From assembly GCA_012513425.1 (NCBI GenBank), contig JAAZCF010000098.1, forward strand, positions 1 through 14,558: a stretch of DNA of 14,558 nt, written 5' to 3'. The notes under the pieces were generated by a model that did no database searches, was not told where the DNA came from, and saw nothing but the letters and a program-made list of their open reading frames with translations. How positions within the stretch are numbered: the first letter of the stretch is position 1; each line of letters opens with the position of its first letter. Source of the stretch: Bacteroidales bacterium. GTDB lineage: Bacteria > Bacteroidota > Bacteroidia > Bacteroidales > UBA932. The translations under genes were made by a program, and so were the position numbers. Positions 8,867 to 14,558 of this stretch are shown here, in pieces.

Positions 8867-8882
8867 CGGTTAATAAATGAAT

Positions 8883-9077
8883 TTACTTAACTAACAAAGT
8901 TTTGATTCTCTTAACGTCAGTAGGCTCAATAATGGCAATGTGACCGAGATTCCTTTTTTGTTTTTTAGTTTTTTTAGTGAGAATGTGGGTGTGATAAGCA
9001 TGTCTTCTCTTGATTTTACCGGATCCGGTGAGCACGAAGCGCTTCTTTGAACCGGAATTCGTTTTCATTTTTGGCAT
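8883..9077 (-). CDS. rpmI: Large ribosomal subunit protein bL35
   Basis: A 64-residue very basic 50S protein. MPKMKTNSGSKKRFVLTGSG, then KIKRRHAYHTHILTKKTKKQ and KRNLGHIAIIEPTDVKRIKT, is the full-length family pattern. It lies 36 nt downstream of infC and upstream of rplT, in the classic infC-rpmI-rplT order. It is complete and intact. Confidence 0.98.
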   Translation of the reverse strand: MPKMKTNSGSKKRFVLTGSGKIKRRHAYHTHILTKKTKKQKRNLGHIAIIEPTDVKRIKTLLVK

Positions 9078-9113
9078 TGTTGAAACTTTTTATTTGTTTG
9101 TTATTAAGTGTCT

Positions 9114-9707
9114 TTATTTTTTAATAATTGGACCAATCATCATTATCATCCTTTTTCCTTCAAGTTTTGGAAGTTGCTCAACTTTTCCATACTCTTCAAG
9201 CTCAATTGCAAAACGGAGAAGCATTTTTTCTCCTTGCTCTGAGAAGATAATTGAACGACCTCTAAAAAATACATAGGCTTTGACCTTGCTGCCTTCTTTG
9301 AGGAAACCGATGGCATGCTTCAGTTTAAATTGATAGTCATGCTCATCTGTCTGAGGTCCGAAACGAATCTCTTTTATAACAACCTTTGATGCATTGGCTT
9401 TCTGCATCTTGGCTTTTTTGCGCTGTTGATACAAGAATTTTTGTTAATCAATTATCTTGCATACAGGCGGATCAGCATTTGGCGATATTTCCACCAAATC
9501 CAATTCTTGAGCTTCTGCCATGGCAAGAGCATCCTTTACAGGATAAATGCCCTGTTCTACATTATCCCCAACAACCCTAACCATTGGAGCAGTGATTGCT
9601 TCATTGACACGGCTGCCATCATCTTTTCTGACAACGCGGTTCTGTTGTGCGTTGCGTTTCTTAGGGGTAGGTTTAGGCCTCGGTGGCCTGTAATTGGTAG
9701 TTGCTAT
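9114..9707 (-). CDS. infC: Translation initiation factor IF-3, AUA start and in-frame TAA between the domains
   Basis: IF-3 binds the 30S subunit, prevents early 50S joining and discriminates against non-AUG starts. From 9707 the frame gives an 87-residue N-terminal part: a basic Pro-rich tail, then RVNEAITAPMVRVVGDNVEQ, GIYPVKDALAMAEAQELDLV and EISPNADPPVCKIID. Codon 88 (9444-9446) is TAA where nearly all IF-3 have Tyr (DYxKF). The frame then resumes as QKFLYQQRKKAKMQKA and runs 109 residues through a complete C-domain to the TAA at 9114. With the stop ignored the length is 197 positions, normal for the phylum. No ATG, GTG or TTG exists in frame before the conserved region; an ATA at 9705-9707 sits 8 nt after a perfect AGGAGG, so it is the best start. 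A TTG at 9432-9434, just after the stop, could allow a separate C-domain. Sequencing error is the simplest explanation of the TAA. Confidence 0.88.
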
Positions 9708-9721
9708 ATTTGTATCCTCCT
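9705..9721 (-). promoter_or_regulatory. Strong ribosome binding site and AUA start of infC
   Basis: The minus strand reads AGGAGG (9716-9721, overlapping the thrS stop TAG), 8 nt, then ATA (9705-9707). It fixes the infC start. Bacteroidota seldom use strong Shine-Dalgarno sites, so a perfect one at optimal spacing in front of a non-AUG codon is notable. In E. coli infC starts with AUU, which lets IF-3 repress its own translation; the same logic is inferred here. Confidence 0.7.
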
Positions 9722-11654
9722 AGTTAAGTTGTTGATTAATTTCGTCTTTTATCATTTTCACAAAATCATCAATTGCTAACGTGCCAACATTAACTCCTCC
9801 TTGCTTTCTTACAGATACTGTGCCTGACTCAGCTTCTTTCTCTCCTACTATCAATAGGTAAGGAATGCGCTTAAGTTCATTCTCGCGTATCTTTTTGCCA
9901 ATGGTTTCGTTACGGTCGTCAATAGCGGCGCGAATATCGTAATTATTAAGCAAATCACAAACTTTTTTTGCAAAATCATTAATTTTCTCACTTACAGGCA
10001 AAACCACGACTTGGTCTGGAGTAAGCCACAAAGGGAACTTTCCGGCGGTATGCTCGAGGAGCACAGCAATAAAACGTTCCATTGATCCGAAAGGCGCGCG
10101 GTGAATCATTACTGGGCGAGCTTTTTTGTCGTCTTTATCAGTATATTCAAGTTCAAAACGCTCTGGAAGATTGTAGTCTACTTGGATAGTACCCAACTGC
10201 CATTTACGGCCTAGAGCATCTTTCACCATAAAGTCAAGCTTTGGTCCATAGAATGCAGCTTCACCCTTTTCGACTACAGTATGAAGGCCTTTTTCAGCAG
10301 CTGCTTCAATAATGGCTCCCTCTGCTTTTGCCCAGTTATCATCTGTGCCAATGTATTTCTCTTTGTTATCAGGATCCCTTAGAGAAATCTGTGCTTCATA
10401 CTGAGTGAAGCCCAAAGTTTTAAACACATACAGAATAATATCAATTACCTTACAGAACTCTTCTTTTATCTGATCTTGACGACAGAAAAGGTGGGCATCA
10501 TCTTGTGTAAACCCGCGAACACGAGTAAGACCATGAAGTTCACCACTTTGCTCATAACGATATACAGTGCCAAACTCAGCAAAGCGCAAAGGCAGGTCTC
10601 TATAAGAGCGAGGTTTGCTACGATAAATTTCGCAGTGATGAGTGCAGTTCATTGGTTTGAGCAAATATTCTTCACCCTCCTGAGGAGTGGTGATTGGACG
10701 AAATGAATCCGCACCATAATGAGCCCAGTGACCTGAAGTTACATATAATTCTTTGCTACCTATGTGCGGAGTAATAACCGGCAGATAACCATATTTTTTC
10801 TGTACTTTCTTAAGGAAATCTTGCAGACGGTCTCGAAGATCAGCACCTTTTGGCAGCCACAAAGGAAGTCCCTGTCCTACTCTGTTGGAAAAAGTGAAAA
10901 GTTCCAATTCTTTACCCAGCTTACGATGGTCGCGCTTCTTGGCTTCTTCTATAAGCACAAGATATTCATCAAGCATAGATTTCTTTGGAAAAGTAATGCC
11001 ATATATACGAGTAAGCATTTTGTTATGCTCATCGCCACGCCAATAAGCACCGGCTATAGATGTTAGTTTGATAGCTTTGATGACAGAAGTGTCGAGAAGG
11101 TGTGGGCCACGGCAAAGGTCAGTAAAACTGCCATTGGTATAAAAAGTGATGTGACCATCTTCAAGGCCTTCGATAAGTTCGCATTTATATTGATCACCCT
11201 TCTCTTTGAAAGTTTTCATTGCTTCACCCTTTGGCACATCTGTGCGGACAAAATGCTGTTTATCTCTTGCAAACTCAAGCATTTTATCTTCAATAGCCTT
11301 CAAATCAGCCTCAGTAATTTGCTTTTCACCAAGGTCAACATCATAGTAAAAACCATTGTCAATAGCCGGACCGATACCGAATTTAATCCCAGGATAGAGG
11401 AACTCAAGAGCCTCGGCCATAAGGTGTGACGATGAATGCCAAAAAACTTTTTTTGCTTCTGCATCATCCCATTTATAGAGTTTGATTGATGCGTCACAAT
11501 TGATTGGGCGCTCCATGTCATAGATCTCATCATTGATGCCCGCAGCAATAACATCTGCAGCAAGTCTTGGGCTGATTGACATTGCAATATCATAGGCGTT
11601 GATGCCACTTTCGAATTCTTTGATATTTCCATCAGGAAACGTAATCTTTATCAT
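9720..11654 (-). CDS. thrS: Threonyl-tRNA synthetase
   Basis: A 644-residue class II synthetase that charges tRNA-Thr. Domains in order: an N-terminal TGS domain (about 1-60); the editing domain with H73 and H77 (HSSSH) and C181/H185 (CRGPH), matching E. coli H73, H77, C182 and H186; the catalytic core with zinc ligands C337, H388 and H518 (E. coli C334, H385, H511) and motif 2 around residues 357-381; and the C-terminal anticodon-binding domain from about 545 (PDQVVVLPVSEK). The length equals the family norm (about 642). It is the first gene of the thrS-infC-rpmI-rplT-lepB cluster, with a -7 box 41 bp upstream. I see no T-box. Its stop codon overlaps the infC ribosome binding site. Confidence 0.98.
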   Translation of the reverse strand: MIKITFPDGNIKEFESGINAYDIAMSISPRLAADVIAAGINDEIYDMERPINCDASIKLYKWDDAEAKKVFWHSSSHLMAEALEFLYPGIKFGIGPAIDNGFYYDVDLGEKQITEADLKAIEDKMLEFARDKQHFVRTDVPKGEAMKTFKEKGDQYKCELIEGLEDGHITFYTNGSFTDLCRGPHLLDTSVIKAIKLTSIAGAYWRGDEHNKMLTRIYGITFPKKSMLDEYLVLIEEAKKRDHRKLGKELELFTFSNRVGQGLPLWLPKGADLRDRLQDFLKKVQKKYGYLPVITPHIGSKELYVTSGHWAHYGADSFRPITTPQEGEEYLLKPMNCTHHCEIYRSKPRSYRDLPLRFAEFGTVYRYEQSGELHGLTRVRGFTQDDAHLFCRQDQIKEEFCKVIDIILYVFKTLGFTQYEAQISLRDPDNKEKYIGTDDNWAKAEGAIIEAAAEKGLHTVVEKGEAAFYGPKLDFMVKDALGRKWQLGTIQVDYNLPERFELEYTDKDDKKARPVMIHRAPFGSMERFIAVLLEHTAGKFPLWLTPDQVVVLPVSEKINDFAKKVCDLLNNYDIRAAIDDRNETIGKKIRENELKRIPYLLIVGEKEAESGTVSVRKQGGVNVGTLAIDDFVKMIKDEINQQLN

Positions 11655-11694
11655 ATTTTGTTATGTTTTACTTAATCATGCATGTATAAGTATG

Positions 11695-11702
11695 CAAAGG
11701 TA
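11695..11702 (-). promoter_or_regulatory. -7 box of the thrS operon promoter
   Basis: Minus-strand TACCTTTG, a perfect TAnnTTTG, followed by CAT. The start would be near 11688-11691, giving a leader of about 35 nt. No clear -33 TTTG is visible at 19-21 bp. The 11-nt string TACCTTTGCAT is identical to the one before the zapA unit. Confidence 0.65.
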
Positions 11703-11731
11703 ATGTTTTTTCTATTTTGTTAATAACTTAT

Positions 11732-11763
11732 TTAGCTAGTTCGCTTCAATTGTGATAAATTTG
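11732..11763 (+). promoter_or_regulatory. Promoter of the deoxynucleoside kinase gene
   Basis: A perfect -7 TAAATTTG lies at 11756-11763, with TTAG (one mismatch to TTTG) at 11732-11735, 20 bp upstream. The start is predicted near 11768, leaving a leader of about 25 nt. With the thrS promoter it forms a divergent pair in a 138-bp gap. Confidence 0.6.
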
Positions 11764-11792
11764 CATTAGGCAAGAAAGAAAGAAATCAAGAA

Positions 11793-12404
11793 ATGCATAT
11801 AGGAATAGCAGGAAATATTGGAAGTGGAAAAACAACCCTCACACGGATGCTTGCTGAATACTATGGCTGGACGCCAAAGTTCGAAGCAGTCACTTATAAT
11901 CCATATTTGGAAGATTACTACTCAGATATAAAGCGTTGGTGCTTCAATCTTGAAATCTTTTTTTTGGTAAAGCGCTTTAAAGATTTGTTGGAAATTCGTA
12001 AGTCCGAAAAAGTAATCATACAAGATCGAACTATTTTGGAAGGCGTACATATTTTCGTTACCAACAACTTGGCAATAGGCAATCTCTCTCAGCGGGACTA
12101 TGACACATTCATGGAATTATTCGGCACGATGCTTTCTTTGGTTCAGTTGCCCGATTTGCTGATATACCTAAGATCATCTGTGCCTCAGTTAGTTGGCAAA
12201 ATTCAAAAGCGCGGCCGCAATTACGAGCAAAGTATCAGTCTTGACTACCTCGGTGGCCTCAACGAGCGCTATGAAAAATGGATTGCAGATTACCCTGGCA
12301 CCGTCATTATTGTTGATGCTGACAACCTCGACTTTGAAAACCGTCCCGAAGACTTCAACCACATCACCAACCGCATCGACTCCCTATTGTTCGGGTTGTT
12401 CTGA
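11793..12404 (+). CDS. Deoxynucleoside kinase family protein
   Basis: A 203-residue P-loop kinase of the dNK / deoxyguanosine-deoxyadenosine kinase type, which phosphorylates deoxynucleosides in nucleotide salvage. The P-loop is GNIGSGKTT at residues 7-15. The DRT motif at 78-80 (QDRTILEG) corresponds to the DRS motif of the family, with the following E that contacts the sugar. An arginine-rich lid segment (KIQKRGRNYEQ) and the helix LNERYEKWIADY follow, as in the family. The length is normal. The exact substrate cannot be read from sequence. It is divergent from thrS and is followed on the same strand by a glycosyltransferase after 37 bp. Confidence 0.9.
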   Translation: MHIGIAGNIGSGKTTLTRMLAEYYGWTPKFEAVTYNPYLEDYYSDIKRWCFNLEIFFLVKRFKDLLEIRKSEKVIIQDRTILEGVHIFVTNNLAIGNLSQRDYDTFMELFGTMLSLVQLPDLLIYLRSSVPQLVGKIQKRGRNYEQSISLDYLGGLNERYEKWIADYPGTVIIVDADNLDFENRPEDFNHITNRIDSLLFGLF

Positions 12405-12429
12405 TAAAAGAATAGTTCAACATTTTTTA

Positions 12430-12437
12430 TATATTTG
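12430..12437 (+). promoter_or_regulatory. -7 box in front of the glycosyltransferase, perhaps leaderless
   Basis: A perfect TATATTTG lies only 4 nt before the ATG at 12442. In Bacteroidota transcription starts about 4-7 nt after this box, so the mRNA would begin at or next to the start codon. No good -33 TTTG is seen, so it may be weak or accidental. Confidence 0.4.
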
Positions 12438-12441
12438 CGCT

Positions 12442-13392
12442 ATGAATCTTTCTATTGTCATTTCTCTATTTAATGAGCAAGAGTCGCTTAGCGAGCTCAT
12501 TAGCTGGATACACAGTGCCTTGAAAGGCAAAGTTGAGTCTTATGAAATCCTTTTAATTGATGATGGCAGTAATGATGGATCTTGGAGCACCATTCAGTCT
12601 CTTGCAAAAGAGGACAGCACTATCCATGGCATCAGGTTCCGCCGTAATTACGGCAAGTCCGCCGCCCTGTATTGCGGGTTCAAGACTGCAAAGGGCGACA
12701 TTGTAGTGACTATGGATGCCGACCTTCAGGACGACCCTAATGAGATTCCGGAAATGATAAGGATGATTAATAAAGATGGCTATGATCTGGTTTCTGGATG
12801 GAAGAAAATTCGTCACGACAATAAGCTTACCAAAAATCTACCTTCAAAGCTTTATAATGCCACTGCCCGTAGGGTCACAGGCATCAAACTCCATGACATG
12901 AATTGTGGACTGAAGGCTTATAAAAACGAGGTTATAAAGAATATTGAGGTGTATGGAGAGATGCATCGTTTCATCCCTTATCTGGCAAAAGAAGCCGGAT
13001 TCTGCAACATCGGAGAGAAGGTAGTTCATCATCGAAAACGCAAATACGGCAAAAGCAAATTTGGCATTAATCGTTTTGTCAATGGATTTCTGGATTTGCT
13101 CTCAATATGGTTTCTTCAAAGATTCGGTCGCAAGCCAATGCACCTTTTCGGTCTTATGGGCTCTGCCACTTTCCTCATAGGCATTATCATTGCACTATGG
13201 CTCATCATAAAGAAATTGGTTCTCCAGGCTCGTGGCGAATGGTTCCGCGCCGTTACTGACCAACCATTATTTTACCTGGCACTCTTGGCTGTTATCATTG
13301 GCACACTATTGTTCCTCACCGGATTTATTGGCGAGCTTATCAGCCGCAACAGCAACGAGCGCAACAAATACAATATCAAAGATAATTTTTAG
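12442..13392 (+). CDS. Family 2 glycosyltransferase, polyprenyl-phosphate sugar transferase type
   Basis: A 316-residue membrane-bound GT-A enzyme. The N-terminal part has VISLFNEQESL, LLIDDGSNDGS at 38-48, and the metal-binding MDADLQDDP with D92 and D94. The family helix motif NYGKSAALYCGF and the acceptor-side HDMNCGLKAYK follow. Two C-terminal membrane segments lie at about 236-257 and 275-300, with a basic stretch (HHRKRKYGKSKFG) before them. This layout is that of DPMS/GtrB-like enzymes, which move a sugar from a nucleotide donor to a polyprenyl phosphate for cell-surface glycans. The sugar is not predictable. I chose the ATG at 12442; a longer frame from 12193 would overlap the kinase and has no family match. 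Its stop overlaps the convergent bactofilin gene by 4 bp. Confidence 0.92.
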   Translation: MNLSIVISLFNEQESLSELISWIHSALKGKVESYEILLIDDGSNDGSWSTIQSLAKEDSTIHGIRFRRNYGKSAALYCGFKTAKGDIVVTMDADLQDDPNEIPEMIRMINKDGYDLVSGWKKIRHDNKLTKNLPSKLYNATARRVTGIKLHDMNCGLKAYKNEVIKNIEVYGEMHRFIPYLAKEAGFCNIGEKVVHHRKRKYGKSKFGINRFVNGFLDLLSIWFLQRFGRKPMHLFGLMGSATFLIGIIIALWLIIKKLVLQARGEWFRAVTDQPLFYLALLAVIIGTLLFLTGFIGELISRNSNERNKYNIKDNF

Positions 13393-13874
13393 TTGTAGAG
13401 TTGAGGTTGTGAATACTCAGACTCTGAGTCGTCTTCTTTAGATTTAACGACAGGGCTGCCCATTGTTTTAGCATAAGATTCTTCAGTAATAAACTTGATA
13501 TTACCGTCTATACGGGCGCCTTTATCTACGCATAAATCAACTGTTTTAATTTCACCAACAAACACTCCAGTATTCTTGAGGCTAGTCAAGGATTGCACAT
13601 AAATATCTCCTTCTGCCTTACCACTTATTTCTGCACTTTGACAATAGAACACGCCCTTTGCAACACATTTCTCCCCCAACACAAGTTTGCCTTTAGTCAT
13701 AATCTTTCCATCAAAATTACCATCAATTCTAAGATCACACTCTGAATCAATCACACTATTGGAAATGTTTGTTCCATAGGCAATAATAGTAACAGCTCCT
13801 TTCGGGCGAGGCGGATTATTATCAACAAAAGCTGAGCTAGGAGCAATGTCGATACCTTTGAATAATTTACTCAT
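13389..13874 (-). CDS. Bactofilin (polymer-forming cytoskeletal protein)
   Basis: A 161-residue protein of the bactofilin family (formerly DUF583), which forms nucleotide-free filaments used as scaffolds for cell shape and envelope enzymes. The core, about residues 28-135, consists of repeated short beta strands with regular glycines: DLRIDGNFDGKIMTKGKLVL, AEISGKAEGDIYVQ, and GARIDGNIKFI. Flexible polar tails flank it: a Pro-rich N-tail (NNPPRPKG) and an acidic C-tail (KSKEDDSESEYSQ). The length is normal. The stop overlaps the glycosyltransferase stop tail to tail. It lies 27 bp downstream of the dihydrolipoamide dehydrogenase gene and may be cotranscribed with it, though a functional link is not expected. 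Confidence 0.93.
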   Translation of the reverse strand: MSKLFKGIDIAPSSAFVDNNPPRPKGAVTIIAYGTNISNSVIDSECDLRIDGNFDGKIMTKGKLVLGEKCVAKGVFYCQSAEISGKAEGDIYVQSLTSLKNTGVFVGEIKTVDLCVDKGARIDGNIKFITEESYAKTMGSPVVKSKEDDSESEYSQPQLYN

Positions 13875-13901
13875 AGTTAAATATTTAAGTTATGGTTAAT
13901 A

Positions 13902-14558
13902 TCACTTGCACGCATCGCAAATTGCTTCGCTCATAGTTGGATGAGGAAAAATACTATGAGCTAATTGCTCTAAAGTAAGACCGGCATTGAGAGCCATAAC
14001 CATGCCAGCTATCATCTCGCTGACATTCGCACCAACCATATGTACTCCCAATAGCTTTCCACTTACTGTATCACTAATAACTTTTACAAAGCCATCTCTT
14101 TCTCCAGCTGCTGTAGCTTTGCCATTTGCAGAAAATTGATACCTTGACACTTTATAGTCAATCCCTTTTTCAATTGCTTCCCTTTCTCTCATACCAGCAG
14201 AAGCAACCTCCGGAGAAATATATGTACAACCCGGAATACTGCCATAATTGATAGAATGAACTTCTTTTCCTAAAATTGCATCGACACAAGCTTCAGCCTC
14301 AGCACTAGCAACATGGGCCAACGCAGGAGTGGCAATCACATCACCTACGGCATAAACTCCAGCCACACTGCTCTGATAATTTGAATCGACTGTTATTTTG
14401 CCTCTCTCTGTTTTTACACCTAGTTTCTCCAATCCAAGCGCATCTGTATTTGGGATAACGCCTACTGCAGAAAGTACTACTTCTGCCTCAATAATCTCTT
14501 CTCCCTTCTTGGTTTTTACAACCAGTTTGCAAAGATTTCCCTTCTCTACACTTTGTAC
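13902..14558 (-). CDS. lpdA: Dihydrolipoamide dehydrogenase, C-terminal part (cut by the right edge)
   Basis: The last 218 residues of an FAD-dependent E3 enzyme, which reoxidises dihydrolipoyl groups of 2-oxoacid dehydrogenase or glycine cleavage complexes using NAD+. The open frame continues without a stop to the window edge, reading VQSVEKGNLCKLVVK and then EAEVVLSAVGVIPNTDALGL, so the TTG at 14432 is internal and not a start. Seen are the FAD-contacting GVYAVGDV with ALAHVASAEA, and the dimerisation domain ending in FPHPTMSEAI, whose His-Pro holds the catalytic His-Glu pair. The FAD-binding N-terminus with the redox-active disulfide lies outside the window. The bactofilin gene follows after 27 bp. 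Confidence 0.95.
   Translation of the reverse strand, partial: VQSVEKGNLCKLVVKTKKGEEIIEAEVVLSAVGVIPNTDALGLEKLGVKTERGKITVDSNYQSSVAGVYAVGDVIATPALAHVASAEAEACVDAILGKEVHSINYGSIPGCTYISPEVASAGMREREAIEKGIDYKVSRYQFSANGKATAAGERDGFVKVISDTVSGKLLGVHMVGANVSEMIAGMVMALNAGLTLEQLAHSIFPHPTMSEAICDACK

Noticed and set aside
6790..9446. Reassignment of UAA to an amino acid
   Set aside because: UAA terminates many intact genes in the window, including rpmG, rpmB itself, rny and DUF4295, and the two interrupted positions would need different residues.
11655..11792. T-box or other riboswitch before thrS
   Set aside because: The leader from the predicted start is only about 35 nt, too short for a T-box, and no conserved T-box sequence is present.
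12193..12441. N-terminal extension of the glycosyltransferase frame
   Set aside because: It overlaps the kinase gene in another frame and is Ser/Thr-rich, low-complexity sequence. The family N-terminus starts exactly at the ATG at 12442.
14430..14432. TTG start for the dehydrogenase frame at 14432
   Set aside because: The frame stays open to the window edge with clear family sequence upstream, so the gene is partial there.

Overview
The window reads as chromosomal housekeeping DNA from a member of the Bacteroidota, most likely order Bacteroidales. The pointers are the promoter style (-33 TTTG, about 19-20 bp, -7 TAnnTTTG) in front of several genes, the cluster rpmB-rpmG-DUF4295, a DUF3467 gene, a bactofilin, and the order thrS-infC-rpmI-rplT. 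Nearly everything is on the minus strand; only a deoxynucleoside kinase and a glycosyltransferase are on the plus strand. I see no mobile element, CRISPR array, phage gene or tRNA.

Layout from left to right. Positions 1 to about 2030 are the 5' two thirds of a 23S rRNA gene (minus strand), cut by the window edge. Its 5' side has a leader of about 290 nt and a near-perfect promoter, then the terminator of the next protein gene. There is no room for a 16S gene or the usual Ile/Ala tRNAs, so the 23S gene looks unlinked from 16S. Positions 2668-5359 hold coiled-coil ORF - zapA - 6S-like RNA - rny - DUF3467, all minus. A MscS-type channel follows (5403-6332). Positions 6419-7032 are the rpmB-rpmG-DUF4295 ribosomal unit with its own promoter and terminator. 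Positions 7103-11654 are thrS-infC-rpmI-rplT-lepB. A divergent promoter region then serves the plus-strand kinase and glycosyltransferase (11793-13392). These run tail to tail into a bactofilin, which lies downstream of a partial dihydrolipoamide dehydrogenase that leaves the right edge.

Most of the window serves translation: 23S rRNA, L28, L33, DUF4295, L20, L35, IF3 and ThrRS. RNA turnover (RNase Y) and a transcription-regulating RNA (6S-like) sit beside a cell-division gene (zapA). Signal peptidase I, MscS and bactofilin serve the envelope.

The main surprises are: (1) a 23S gene with its own promoter and no 16S upstream; (2) infC with an apparent AUA start behind a perfect AGGAGG, in a phylum that rarely uses Shine-Dalgarno sites; (3) an in-frame TAA in infC exactly between the two IF3 domains; (4) a second in-frame TAA inside rpmB. 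The two TAA codons may be assembly errors or real nonsense/recoding events; sequence alone cannot decide. I see no wholly new multi-gene system.
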